DNA from: Erysipelotrichaceae bacterium
Lineage (GTDB): Bacteria; Bacillota_I; Bacilli_A; Erysipelotrichales; Erysipelotrichaceae
DNA length: 59,702 bases
Direction: 5' to 3'
Assembly: GCA_017515475.1 (NCBI GenBank)
Contig: JAFWFS010000025.1
Coordinates: 1-59,702 of the forward strand
Shown: positions 7,615 through 16,154 of the stretch, one piece after another
How positions within the stretch are numbered: position 1 is the first letter of the stretch
How the letters are laid out: each line of letters begins with the position of its first letter
Translations under genes and position numbers: made by a program
The notes under the pieces: model-generated
Told to the model about the DNA's origin: nothing
The model's database searches: none
The model's input: the letters and a program-made list of their open reading frames with translations, nothing else

Positions 7615-8297
7615 TAGGCATGGGCCAGAATAATGGAAGAACGAACGGAAAGAGAGATCTCTTTCTTTTCTTTATGTTCGATGCAATAGCCGATGTCCTT
7701 CATCTGATCCAGGCCGTTGTAATCCTGAGAGATCATCAAAGCATACGGTTCATTCAGAACCAGATCCGACAGCTCTTTGCTGCCTTCCGATACAAAAGGC
7801 AGAAGATTCTGTTTAGGATGGTCTTTCAGATAGGCATCCAGATCCCGATAGGAACTGATCCGGCAATGGAAGAATGAACCCATGGAAGCCCGGATGCAGC
7901 GGGGATCAAAATAATCCAGACCGCTTCCGATTAGGATGATGTCCTTGAAATCAAAAGAAACAGAAGTTCTAAGCACCGTCCCCAGTTCGCCGAAATCGCC
8001 GAATCCGTAGAGTACCACGTGATTGCCTTCTTCTGCTTCTTGAGAATACTTGTCAAAAACGCCGATACAGTAACAGTTCTCTTTTACGGAAAGCTTCTCG
8101 ATCAGCTGATCATCATATTCAGGCACGATTCTGTTCTTCCTGCACAGATCCAGAAGCAGATCCAGCTGGCTGTTTCTGACTGTCTTTCCGGATAATAAAA
8201 GCTTCCTGACTTTTTCAGGATGCTGTTTCAGCAGTTCGATCGTCAACGACATTCCCAGCGAATAGGAAGTTCTATCACTTTCCTGATATCTGTTCAT
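7593..8297 (-). CDS. Divergent TrmH/SpoU-like (SPOUT) protein
   Basis: 234 residues. The overall layout matches TrmH-family rRNA/tRNA 2'-O-ribose methyltransferases: a small N-terminal substrate domain, then FGELGTVLRT (the SPOUT arginine motif), a central beta strand set, and a final EISLSVRSS segment. Key positions look eroded. The motif-1 asparagine is replaced (E in GELG). Motif 2 reads ISQDYNGL instead of an xGxExxG form. Motif 3 reads SLSV instead of SLNV. It may be a non-catalytic paralogue or have altered chemistry. It is last in the TetR-ABC-FtsX-flavoprotein operon and overlaps the flavoprotein gene by 23 nt. Confidence 0.75.
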   Translation of the reverse strand: MNRYQESDRTSYSLGMSLTIELLKQHPEKVRKLLLSGKTVRNSQLDLLLDLCRKNRIVPEYDDQLIEKLSVKENCYCIGVFDKYSQEAEEGNHVVLYGFGDFGELGTVLRTSVSFDFKDIILIGSGLDYFDPRCIRASMGSFFHCRISSYRDLDAYLKDHPKQNLLPFVSEGSKELSDLVLNEPYALMISQDYNGLDQMKDIGYCIEHKEKKEISLSVRSSIILAHAYYLNLKR

Positions 8298-9798
8298 ATT
8301 TCAATAGTATCGCATTTGCGATCCGTATGCCATCCAGCGCGCAGGACATGATTCCGCCGCCGTAACCGGCTCCTTCGCCCATCGGATAAAGACCGGGCGT
8401 ATTGACCGACTCGTATGTTTCGTTTCTATTGATCCTGATCGGACATGAGGATCTCGTTTCCGGACCGATCATGATTCCTTGTTCAATGAATCCGGGGATC
8501 TTGCGGTCGAAATCTCTCAATGCCTGCTTAACGATCTGAAGATCATCCTTCCTGAAGAACTGATTGAAGTCATACAGAACGGTTCCCAAAGGATAAGTCG
8601 ATTCTCTGATAAGCGGTTTAAGCTCGCCGTTCATGAAATCGGATATGTTCTGCGACAAAGCCTTATAGGATCCGGAATGATCGTAGGCTTTTCTTTCTAT
8701 CCCGTGCAGATACTCATAGCCGTCGGTAAACTCTTCCTTTCGGATCTGAATCAGGATGGCGCTGTTGGCGATGAGCGAATCTCTGGCGGCGTAAGACATG
8801 CCGTTGGTGACGATGGTCTGTTTTTCCGACATCGCAGGTATGACGATTCCACCCGGACACATGCAGAAGGAATAGACTCCCTTTTCTCCTTTGTAGCGCA
8901 GGAAGTATTCGTTTGCTTCCTTGATGATTCCTCCGGTCTGTCTTGCATCGATCAGACTCTGAGGATGTTCGACTCTGAACCCTAAGGCTATGTCCTTTTT
9001 TTCAATATGAACGCCCTTTTCTTTAAACATCCTTACCGTTTCATAGGCACTGTGACCGATGCCGGAAAGGAAACAGTCGCATGAATAAATGCCTTTATCC
9101 GTAATGATTCCCGTTATTTTGCGGGAATCATCCAGAATCAGATTCCTGACCGGTTCTGAAAAATGGAATTCGCATCCTTTTTCCATCAGTTTATCGGTAA
9201 TTCTTTCAATGATCTTCCTGATCTCGTCCGTACCGATATGGGCATGCGGTTCGTAGCGGATTCTAGGATCGGCTCCGTGTTCAACGAAAACATCCAGAAT
9301 ATAATCGATGTACGGATCTTTGATCCTGGTAGTCAGCTTGGCATCGGAAAAGGTTCCCGCTCCGCCTTCGCCGAACTGCACATTGGAATCCTCATCAAGG
9401 ATTCCTTCTTTAAAGAAACGTTCTACATCCTTCTGCCTTTCTGATATTCTTTTGCCTTTCTCGAATACGATGACTCTGAATCCCGCTTCCATCAGCCTGT
9501 AAGCCGCAAAAATCCCGCTCGGTCCATATCCGGCGATGATGCAGACCTGACTTCTTGGCCGGTACTTCGCTTTCAGATCGGCAGGAACATATCTGACAAC
9601 ATCCTTGCAAAGATATTTCTCTTCATGCTCGATCTCTGCCAGAACGCTGTAGACATAGACCGGTTCCCTACGGGCATCAAGGGATTTTCTGCGGATTGAA
9701 AAAGACTTCACTTTTCCATGCAGTTTTTTCTCGATCCTGTCTTTCAGAACCGCTTCATCTTCATCGATTCCAAGTTTTATTCCGTTGATCTGCAGCAT
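8275..9798 (-). CDS. NAD(P)/FAD-dependent oxidoreductase, COG2509-like
   Basis: Flavoprotein of 507 residues. An ~85-residue N-terminal domain precedes the FAD-binding Rossmann motif (IIAGYGPSGIFAAYRL). Further conserved stretches are NVQFGEGGAGTFSDAKLT and, near the C-terminus, LYPMGEGAGYGGGI. These are characteristic of the 'uncharacterised FAD-dependent dehydrogenase' family. The first position of the dinucleotide motif is AGYGPSG rather than GAGPSG. The physiological substrate is unknown. Its ATG shares one base with the stop of the upstream permease (TAATG), so the two are translationally coupled. Being in an exporter operon suggests an associated redox or detoxification role, which is inference only. 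Confidence 0.85.
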   Translation of the reverse strand: MLQINGIKLGIDEDEAVLKDRIEKKLHGKVKSFSIRRKSLDARREPVYVYSVLAEIEHEEKYLCKDVVRYVPADLKAKYRPRSQVCIIAGYGPSGIFAAYRLMEAGFRVIVFEKGKRISERQKDVERFFKEGILDEDSNVQFGEGGAGTFSDAKLTTRIKDPYIDYILDVFVEHGADPRIRYEPHAHIGTDEIRKIIERITDKLMEKGCEFHFSEPVRNLILDDSRKITGIITDKGIYSCDCFLSGIGHSAYETVRMFKEKGVHIEKKDIALGFRVEHPQSLIDARQTGGIIKEANEYFLRYKGEKGVYSFCMCPGGIVIPAMSEKQTIVTNGMSYAARDSLIANSAILIQIRKEEFTDGYEYLHGIERKAYDHSGSYKALSQNISDFMNGELKPLIRESTYPLGTVLYDFNQFFRKDDLQIVKQALRDFDRKIPGFIEQGIMIGPETRSSCPIRINRNETYESVNTPGLYPMGEGAGYGGGIMSCALDGIRIANAILLKYEQISGK

Positions 9799-12674
9799 TA
9801 TTCTACACTCTTTAATGATTCTACCATATCGATCTGTTCCAGCGGTCTTCGCATGAAGAAAAGAACAATAGCCGTGAATATAAAAGTAATCAGGAAAGCA
9901 TAGGTAAAGGACAGAACGGATATATTCATTCCGAACATGACCATTTCCATGTTTATGACATTCATGATGAAATGATGTTCCAGCACACCCAACGGAAGTC
10001 CCAGAGTACCGCCGATCAGCGTCAGCAGCAGGATCTCCTTGAAGATATACAGATTCACTTCGTGTTCATTGAAACCGAGAACCTTTAAGGTGGCGATCTC
10101 TCTGACTCTTTCCGAGATGTTGACCTGAGTCAGATTGACAAGAACGACAAACGCCAGAGAACCCGAGGTTATGATAATGACCGCAATAATCAGATCCAAG
10201 GCATTGATCATCGTCTGGAACTGGTCGATCATGCCGGAAAAGTCAATGACGGAGATAAAGTCTTTCAGTTCGCCGCAGTCTTTCATCAGACTTTCAGAAT
10301 CATCTGTCTTAACGGCAATGAATGTATCCTTGATTTCTTCTTCGAACAGAGACTGGTACATGGCCTCGGACATGAAGATATAGTGCTGGAAATACATTTC
10401 GCAGATCTCACTGACCTGTACTTCGGCTTTCAATCCGTTCCTTGATTCCAGAATGACCATATCCCCTTTCTTGATGCCGTTGTTTCTGGCGAACTTCTGG
10501 GAAACGACGATTCCTTCATTATTCAGTTTTATCGGCAGTTTCTTGTCTGCGCTTCTTAGATCCATGGTCACAAAGGCATTTCTCGGCTCCATTACAATGA
10601 CGGATGCGGTATCGTTCCTGCTGTTGAAATAGAGTTTCCCGGTATAGGACATGAACGGAACAACCGTCTCGTTGTTCAGGTCTTTCTCCAGAATACTCAG
10701 GTTTTCTTCCAGATGATGATCGTTTTCCAGAGAGATCTGATAGTCGTAGGCAAATATCTCTCCAAACTGAATATCGATGACATCCGAGATGGAGTCCTTG
10801 ATTCCCCAGCCCAGAACCAGCAGTGCCGTGCATCCGGCTACGCCGATAACGGTCATCAGGAAACGTGACTTGTATCTGAAAAGGTTTCTGGCGGTGATCT
10901 TGGATGTAAATGAGAGTTTTTCCCAGATGAAGGAGACCTTTTCCAGCAGGATCTCTCTGGCATTCTTAGGAGCCTTAGGACGCATCAGGGAAGCCGGGAC
11001 GTCTTTCAGAGTATTTGCTACAACGTAAGCCGTTACGCCGCACATGAGGCCTAAAAAAGACAGCAGACAGATCGCTACGTAAGGAACAGGAAACGACAGT
11101 ACCATTTGAGGCAGATCATACATCAGACGCCAGGTCTTGTAGATGACGGTCGGGAAGATCGCCTGGCCAAGCAGGATACCCAGTATTCCGCCGATCATGG
11201 CAGCCAGAAAGGCATAGGAAACGTATTTCCCGATAATCTGTTTCTTAGTGAAACCTAAAGCGGAATAAATGCCGATCTGCCCTCTTTGTTCATCGACAAG
11301 CCGGGTCATGGTCGTCAGACATACCAGAGCGGCAACCAGGAAAAACAGCATCGGCATGGCGTAGCCTATGGCTGCCATCTGTTTGCAGGTACTGTCGTAC
11401 ATATAGCTGGAATAGTGGCCTTCCCGATCCAGCAGCGTCCAGCTGGCTTTCGGCAGGTCATCGATATCCTGCCTGGCTTTTCTCAGTTCCGCTTCCGCCT
11501 TGGCGATTTCATCATTAAACGTCAGAACGCCTTCCTTGTACTCTTCCATTCCTGCTTCGTATTCCTGACGGGCTTTCCTGATCTGGTAATTCAGACTGTC
11601 GTAGGTATTCTGGGCTTCATCCAGAGCCGCCTTGGCGTATTCTCTGACATCCGCACTGTAGAGAACGGAAGGATCTATTCCGTGCGATATGGCAAAATCC
11701 TGAGCCTGTGAAGAAAAATCACTCACATCATCTTCCCCGACCGTAGCCTTCAGCCTGCCGATCAGCGTATTGAGCATGTCCAGCTCGGCCTCATAGTTTA
11801 CGATCATGATATTGGCATCGTTCAGTTTCTGGGCGGCTTCATCCAGCTCGGCCTGTCCTTCCGCCTTCTTCTCTTCAAATTCTTCAGTCGCCTTCCGCAG
11901 TTCTTCTTCCGCCTCTTCCTTGATCTGATCCTTCAGATAGTTCTGCTGAACAAAAGCGATATCGGCGATATCCGTACTCCTGTCATCCACAAAATCCTCA
12001 TATTCTCTGGTATAAGAAAGATAAGTATCCGCATCTTTCAGAGTCATGTACAGGGTCGTATAGTACTTGAATATGAAATTCGTATTTGGAACATAAAGAA
12101 CCATGTTCAGTTCCTGATTCTTCAGATTGGAGGTTCCGAAAACATTGCAGATGTATTCCGGGGATTTCACAAATCCGACAACGGTATAACGATCGTTTTT
12201 CAGATATTCATGGATATCTTCATCCAGCCAGAGAGAAAACTCTTCACCAAGATAATAGTCGCTTTCACCGATATAGTTGACCAGAAGTACGCATTCATCC
12301 GCTTTTTTCGGCATTCTTCCTGCACTTAATTCGATCTGATTTACGCTTCTTCCCAGTTCCGTGACTCTGGCGACAAGTTCATCTCCATCCTGTCTGGTAC
12401 AGTAGACATCTACCGTTTTGGAGGCAAAAAGCCGGTCGATCTTTTCCGATTCTCTTAACGCCTGAAGATCTTCGATACAGAAACCGTAGGCTGAATACAG
12501 CTGCAGATCCTGTAGATGATACTTATCGTCAAAACGATCGACGCTGCTGCGCATGATATAAGGGTTCGACATCAGACCCATCATGAAAGCGACGCCGATC
12601 AAAACGATCAGTGTCAGAGACAAAAAGCGCTTTACGGTTTTTCTGATAAGTCTGAAAGTGTCAATCTGAAACAT
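9798..12674 (-). CDS. FtsX/MacB-type ABC transporter permease with long extracytoplasmic coiled coil
   Basis: 958-residue membrane protein. One N-terminal transmembrane helix (about 14-36) is followed by a large outside domain. That domain holds a glutamate/lysine-rich coiled coil (around 250-400, EEAEEELRKATEEFEEKK and onward). Then come an FtsX core with about three helices (450-560), a second outside domain, and a second FtsX core at the C-terminus. This is the architecture of large Gram-positive FtsX-like permeases paired with LolD/MacB-like ATPases. They are often involved in peptide or lipoprotein handling and antimicrobial-peptide resistance. It shares one base (TGATG) with the ATPase gene. 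The TetR regulator upstream probably controls it. Confidence 0.9.
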   Translation of the reverse strand: MFQIDTFRLIRKTVKRFLSLTLIVLIGVAFMMGLMSNPYIMRSSVDRFDDKYHLQDLQLYSAYGFCIEDLQALRESEKIDRLFASKTVDVYCTRQDGDELVARVTELGRSVNQIELSAGRMPKKADECVLLVNYIGESDYYLGEEFSLWLDEDIHEYLKNDRYTVVGFVKSPEYICNVFGTSNLKNQELNMVLYVPNTNFIFKYYTTLYMTLKDADTYLSYTREYEDFVDDRSTDIADIAFVQQNYLKDQIKEEAEEELRKATEEFEEKKAEGQAELDEAAQKLNDANIMIVNYEAELDMLNTLIGRLKATVGEDDVSDFSSQAQDFAISHGIDPSVLYSADVREYAKAALDEAQNTYDSLNYQIRKARQEYEAGMEEYKEGVLTFNDEIAKAEAELRKARQDIDDLPKASWTLLDREGHYSSYMYDSTCKQMAAIGYAMPMLFFLVAALVCLTTMTRLVDEQRGQIGIYSALGFTKKQIIGKYVSYAFLAAMIGGILGILLGQAIFPTVIYKTWRLMYDLPQMVLSFPVPYVAICLLSFLGLMCGVTAYVVANTLKDVPASLMRPKAPKNAREILLEKVSFIWEKLSFTSKITARNLFRYKSRFLMTVIGVAGCTALLVLGWGIKDSISDVIDIQFGEIFAYDYQISLENDHHLEENLSILEKDLNNETVVPFMSYTGKLYFNSRNDTASVIVMEPRNAFVTMDLRSADKKLPIKLNNEGIVVSQKFARNNGIKKGDMVILESRNGLKAEVQVSEICEMYFQHYIFMSEAMYQSLFEEEIKDTFIAVKTDDSESLMKDCGELKDFISVIDFSGMIDQFQTMINALDLIIAVIIITSGSLAFVVLVNLTQVNISERVREIATLKVLGFNEHEVNLYIFKEILLLTLIGGTLGLPLGVLEHHFIMNVINMEMVMFGMNISVLSFTYAFLITFIFTAIVLFFMRRPLEQIDMVESLKSVE

Positions 12675-13375
12675 CAGTATTCTATTTCCTCAATGTTTTT
12701 AGGATGATCGTTGATCTTAACGGATTCCACTTTACCGGAACGAATATGGATCACTTTATTCCCCATATCCGCCAATGCGCTGTTGTGGGTAACGATCACG
12801 ACGGTCATTCTCTCTTCAAAGCACATGTCCTGAAGAACCTTCAGAACCTGTTTTCCGGTCTTGTAGTCCAGGGCTCCGGTCGGCTCGTCGCAAAGCAGAA
12901 GCTTTGGGTTTTTTGCTACCGCGCGGGCGATCGCCACACGCTGCTGTTCTCCTCCGGAAAGCTGCGACGGGAAGTTGTTCATCCTGTCTTCCAGGCCGAC
13001 CAGTTTTAGCATCTTTACAGGATCCAGAGGGAATCTGCAGATCTGCAAAGCCAGTTCAACATTCTCCTTGGCCGTCAGATTCTGTACCAGGTTATAGAAC
13101 TGAAATACAAAACCGATATCGTTACGGCGGTATTCGCACAGCTTTTTCTGATTGTATCCGGCAATGTCTTCTTCATCGACGATGACGTGTCCCCCGGTAA
13201 CGGTATCCATACCGCCAAGAATGTTTAGAACCGTTGTCTTTCCTGCTCCGGAAGCGCCAAGTATGGTTACGAATTCTCCTTTTTCGATATCAAAAGACAT
13301 ATCGTCAAGAGCCTTGATCTCTACCTCTCCCATCTGATAGATCTTTGATACATTACGAAACGAAATAAAACTCAT
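12674..13375 (-). CDS. ABC transporter ATP-binding protein (LolD/MacB type)
   Basis: 233-residue ATPase. Walker A is GASGAGKT near residue 40, the signature LSGGEQQR near 139, and Walker [13 protein letters not shown] near 160, followed by an H-loop VTHN. The sequence type ([28 protein letters not shown]) is that of the MacB/LolD/FtsE family that energises FtsX-like permeases. It lies immediately after the TetR gene (stop 13376) and is coupled to the permease gene. Together they form a two-component exporter or mechanotransmission complex at the membrane. Confidence 0.93.
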   Translation of the reverse strand: MSFISFRNVSKIYQMGEVEIKALDDMSFDIEKGEFVTILGASGAGKTTVLNILGGMDTVTGGHVIVDEEDIAGYNQKKLCEYRRNDIGFVFQFYNLVQNLTAKENVELALQICRFPLDPVKMLKLVGLEDRMNNFPSQLSGGEQQRVAIARAVAKNPKLLLCDEPTGALDYKTGKQVLKVLQDMCFEERMTVVIVTHNSALADMGNKVIHIRSGKVESVKINDHPKNIEEIEY

Positions 13376-14002
13376 CTACTTCACCAGCTTTCTGATGTCG
13401 CTGTCCAGCATCACAATATAGGAATTGAGATAGGTCTTAACCAGCATTTTCAGCTGATCCTTTTCTATGGTAGTTCTTCTGAATATCTCACGCATGCCGG
13501 CAAAAATGGATATTGCATAGCTCCGGGAAAGGATGGTCTTTTCATTGGAGAAGCCTTCGATCGGAAAGTGCTGATCGATCAGGGAATTGATGGCTCTCGA
13601 AAACCATTCGATCAGTTCTTTGTTGACTCCCGAGTTCATCATAAGGATATTGAATTCTATTTTATGCTTATGATAGACGTCTACCAGCCGATCGGCCAGC
13701 TGATTCATTACATCGCTCAGTTCATTCACGTCGGCTTTGATGTTAAAGACCCTTGTCTCCATCGATACGCTGTCGGCCGTAATGCTGCGGATAATGTCGT
13801 TTATCTCTTTCAGAGTATCCCCGACGATCAGCCTGTTGATGTCTTCCTTGCTTGGAAAATAACGGTAAAGGTTTCCAACCGTCATATTCGCTTTCTTGGC
13901 GATATTGCGCATAGATGCGTTTTTATAGCCTTTTTCCAGAAATTCTTCCTTGGCCGAATTGATTATTGCCTGTCTTGATTCATCCTTCAGTTTCTGAGCC
14001 AT
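13376..14002 (-). CDS. TetR/AcrR-family transcriptional regulator
   Basis: 208 residues starting MAQKLKDESRQ. The N-terminal helix-turn-helix is typical: AIINSAKEEFLEKGYKNAS, then MRNIAKKANMTVGNLYRYF and KEDI. The C-terminal ligand domain is unremarkable. I chose ATG 14002 because GGAGG lies just upstream; a longer frame to 14062 would start inside the promoter. It is first in the TetR-ABC-FtsX-flavoprotein-SPOUT operon and almost certainly autoregulates through the palindrome at 14030-14044. Confidence 0.92.
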   Translation of the reverse strand: MAQKLKDESRQAIINSAKEEFLEKGYKNASMRNIAKKANMTVGNLYRYFPSKEDINRLIVGDTLKEINDIIRSITADSVSMETRVFNIKADVNELSDVMNQLADRLVDVYHKHKIEFNILMMNSGVNKELIEWFSRAINSLIDQHFPIEGFSNEKTILSRSYAISIFAGMREIFRRTTIEKDQLKMLVKTYLNSYIVMLDSDIRKLVK

Positions 14003-14029
14003 AATAAATGAACCTCCGTTTACTATATT

Positions 14030-14044
14030 TATTGTAACACAATA
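14030..14044. promoter_or_regulatory. Palindromic operator over the TetR-gene promoter
   Basis: Perfect inverted repeat TATTGT-AAC-ACAATA. On the minus strand it contains TACAAT, a good -10, about 28 nt before the TetR ATG. The position and symmetry fit an operator bound by the TetR protein to repress its own operon. Confidence 0.65.
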
Positions 14045-14069
14045 TAATAAACAGTGGTTCACTCAATTG

Positions 14070-14095
14070 GAAAAAGAAAAGCAGGTTTCCCTGCT
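14070..14095 (-). terminator. rpsO intrinsic terminator
   Basis: Minus-strand stem GCAGG/CCTGC with a GAAA tetraloop (14094-14081), followed by TTTTCTTTTT. Confidence 0.85.
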
Positions 14096-14106
14096 TCTTT
14101 TTATGC

Positions 14107-14373
14107 TTATTTTCTTAATCCTAACTTGGCAACCAGATCTCTGTATCTGTTGACATCGTTGTTTTTCAGATATTCCAGTAAGTTCTTTCTCTTACCTACC
14201 ATCATCAGCAGACCTCTGTTTGAATGGAAGTCTTTCTTGTTCTGCTGCATGTGCACAGTCAGCTTGTTGATCGTAGCGGTAAGCAGCGCAACCTGAACTT
14301 CTACAGAACCGGTATCGCCTTCAAATCTGGCATAATCCTTGACGATCTTTGCCTTTTCTTCTTTTGTAAGCAT
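14107..14373 (-). CDS. rpsO: 30S ribosomal protein S15
   Basis: 88 residues, normal length for S15. It binds 16S rRNA in the platform of the small subunit. Diagnostic stretches are [14 protein letters not shown] and [15 protein letters not shown], ending in AKLGLRK. ATG 14373 is chosen over the longer upstream frame because GGAG precedes it and it matches the family N-terminus. It has its own promoter and terminator. The ~75-nt leader contains a GC-rich hairpin (CCGG/CCGG) that could be an S15 autoregulatory site, which is an inference. Confidence 0.97.
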   Translation of the reverse strand: MLTKEEKAKIVKDYARFEGDTGSVEVQVALLTATINKLTVHMQQNKKDFHSNRGLLMMVGKRKNLLEYLKNNDVNRYRDLVAKLGLRK

Positions 14374-14454
14374 GTTTTTCTCCTTTTTCTTCTTTATGAT
14401 TGTAACCGTGCCGGAAGCCGGAGAAGCTTTCCAACTCAGCAACAATGCCTAATC

Positions 14455-14483
14455 AATATAACATGATTTCATGCCTATTTCAA
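14455..14483 (-). promoter_or_regulatory. rpsO promoter
   Basis: Minus-strand TTGAAA (14483-14478), 17-bp spacer, TATATT (14460-14455). It lies 8 bp past the malQ stop with no terminator between, so malQ readthrough into rpsO is possible. Confidence 0.75.
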
Positions 14484-14490
14484 GCGTTTT

Positions 14491-15984
14491 TTAAGCCGCC
14501 CTTCCTCTGTTGTAGGCATGGGTAATACCGGCAATCTTTTTTGCCAGACTGCCGTTTATCTGGCCTTTCCTTAAACGCCATCTCCAGTTGTTCAAAGTAC
14601 CCGGAACATTCATCGTGGATTCTTCTCCCAGGCCCAGATAGTCCTGCATCTGTGCGACAAACAGGGACGCTACCGAAGACATGCCTCCCCTGATGAATCC
14701 GTAGTTGTAGCCTTCTTCTTCATTCAGCCCGTAGTATTGTTTTGCATACTTCAGGTCTTTCTTCTTCGCCTTATTCAGCCAGCCCATGATCGGAACATTG
14801 TCGTGCGTTGAAATGTAGCAGACGCTGTTTTCCGTATGATTATGCGGAGCATGGGAACTCGACCCGTCATCAGCCATACCGAATTCCAGGACTTTCATTC
14901 CCGGAAAGCCGGATACCTGAAGCAGTTTTACGACTTCTTCCGAGATGATTCCAAGATCTTCCGCAATGAACTGGATATTGCTGAACCAGTCTCTCAATAC
15001 GGTTATGAAGTCAACAGAAGGCCCATTGACCCAGCGTCCGTTCCTTGCGGTCTTTTCGCCATAAGGAACGGCCCAGTAATCTTCAAAACCGCGGAAATGA
15101 TCGATACGGATCACGTCAAAATACTTGCTAGCGCCTTCTACTCTTTCCAGCCACCATTTGTATCCGGTCGTTTTCATGTATTTCCAGTCATAGAGCGGGT
15201 TGCCCCAGAGCTGTCCGTTCTTGGAGAAGTAGTCAGGCGGTACGCCCGCAACCTCTTTCGGCTGTTTCGTTTTCTCGTTCAGCTGAAACTGCCTGCTGTC
15301 TGCCCATACTTCGCAAGAATCCATCGCAATATAGATCGGCAGATCGCCGATGATTCTGATCCCGTTCCTGTTGGCATATTCCTTGAGATCCATGAACTGC
15401 CGGTAGAAGAGAAACTGCAGGAATTCATAGAAACGGATATCCTCTTCCAGCATTGCCGTATAGTGCTCCAGCGCTTCTTTTTTCCTTATCCGGATTTCTT
15501 CGTCTTCCCATTCCAGCCAGGATTTCATGCCGAAGTGTTTCTTTGCCGCCATGAACAAGCCGTAGTCCGGCAGCCAGTTTTCGTTCTCCCTGAGAAACTG
15601 ATCGAATTCTTTCCGGTATTTGTCTATTCCATTGAGATAGGCTTTGTATAGAAGCGGATATCGGTTTGCATACAAATCCCCGTAATCGACGTAGGAAGGA
15701 TCACTGACTCTGATCTTTTTTAAGTCTTTTCTGCTTACCAGTCCGTCTTCTTCCAGCAGATCCAGATCGATGAAATACGGATTTCCGGCGAATGACGAGA
15801 ATGACTGATACGGCGAATCTCCGTAGCTGGTATGACCCACAGGAAGCACCTGCCAGTAGGACTGGTTGGCCTTTACCAGGAAGTCCACAAAACGGTAGGC
15901 TTCTTTCCCCAGTGTTCCGATGCCGTAGTTCGACGGCAAGGATGAGATCGGCAGCAGGATGCCTGCACTTCTAGTAATGCTCAT
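14491..15984 (-). CDS. malQ: 4-alpha-glucanotransferase (amylomaltase)
   Basis: GH77 enzyme, 497 residues, cytoplasmic. It disproportionates maltodextrins, releasing glucose. The catalytic nucleophile region RIDHFRGF, the acid/base region FIAEDLG and the transition-state aspartate in STHDN are all present, as is the N-terminal GILLPISSLPS. It is divergent from the secreted amylase gene and near the maltodextrin ABC transporter, completing a pathway of outside cleavage, uptake and rearrangement. A palindrome at 16009-16038 lies between the two divergent genes. No terminator is visible after it. Confidence 0.95.
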   Translation of the reverse strand: MSITRSAGILLPISSLPSNYGIGTLGKEAYRFVDFLVKANQSYWQVLPVGHTSYGDSPYQSFSSFAGNPYFIDLDLLEEDGLVSRKDLKKIRVSDPSYVDYGDLYANRYPLLYKAYLNGIDKYRKEFDQFLRENENWLPDYGLFMAAKKHFGMKSWLEWEDEEIRIRKKEALEHYTAMLEEDIRFYEFLQFLFYRQFMDLKEYANRNGIRIIGDLPIYIAMDSCEVWADSRQFQLNEKTKQPKEVAGVPPDYFSKNGQLWGNPLYDWKYMKTTGYKWWLERVEGASKYFDVIRIDHFRGFEDYWAVPYGEKTARNGRWVNGPSVDFITVLRDWFSNIQFIAEDLGIISEEVVKLLQVSGFPGMKVLEFGMADDGSSSHAPHNHTENSVCYISTHDNVPIMGWLNKAKKKDLKYAKQYYGLNEEEGYNYGFIRGGMSSVASLFVAQMQDYLGLGEESTMNVPGTLNNWRWRLRKGQINGSLAKKIAGITHAYNRGRAA

Positions 15985-16008
15985 ATAATAATCCTCGATT
16001 TCTCTATC

Positions 16009-16038
16009 TTTTATTCTAACTTAAATATTAGAATAAAA
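16009..16038. promoter_or_regulatory. Perfect 11-bp inverted repeat between malQ and amylase genes
   Basis: Arms TTTTATTCTAA (16009-16019) and TTAGAATAAAA (16028-16038) with an 8-bp spacer. Each arm contains a TAGAAT that could act as a -10 for one of the divergent genes. It is therefore a candidate shared operator/promoter for maltodextrin regulation. No CG centre as in LacI operators. Confidence 0.55.
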
Positions 16039-16051
16039 GTGAGGTATTGAT

Positions 16052-16099
16052 ATGAAAAAATGTGAAAGGCTTGATTATCTTCACCGAAGGAGAAGTTAA
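16052..16099 (+). CDS. Possible 15-residue leader peptide upstream of the amylase gene
   Basis: An ATG at 16052 has a well-placed GAGG (16041-16044) and a reading frame of 15 codons, MKKCERLDYLHRRRS, ending 56 nt before the amylase start. It lies in the untranslated leader just after the palindrome. The good ribosome site is the only support. It may be a regulatory upstream ORF or chance. Confidence 0.3.
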   Translation: MKKCERLDYLHRRRS

Positions 16100-16154
16100 C
16101 GGAGCCTGGGACAAGACGGATGATACCCCGCTGAATTCTGCTGGAGGATTAATC

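Noticed and set aside
14836..15651. Long plus-strand open frame (271 codons) opposite malQ
   Set aside because: Antisense shadow of malQ, whose minus-strand product has all GH77 motifs. The plus frame has no recognisable domain and no ribosome site.
16060..16150. Glycine-riboswitch-like words (ACCGAAGGAG) in the amylase leader
   Set aside because: The other conserved parts of the aptamer are missing and the gene has no link to glycine. CTTC/GAAG is just a small stem.
16062..16154. In-frame upstream extension of the amylase gene
   Set aside because: It would place 31 hydrophilic residues ahead of the lipoprotein signal. GGAGG before 16155 decides the start.
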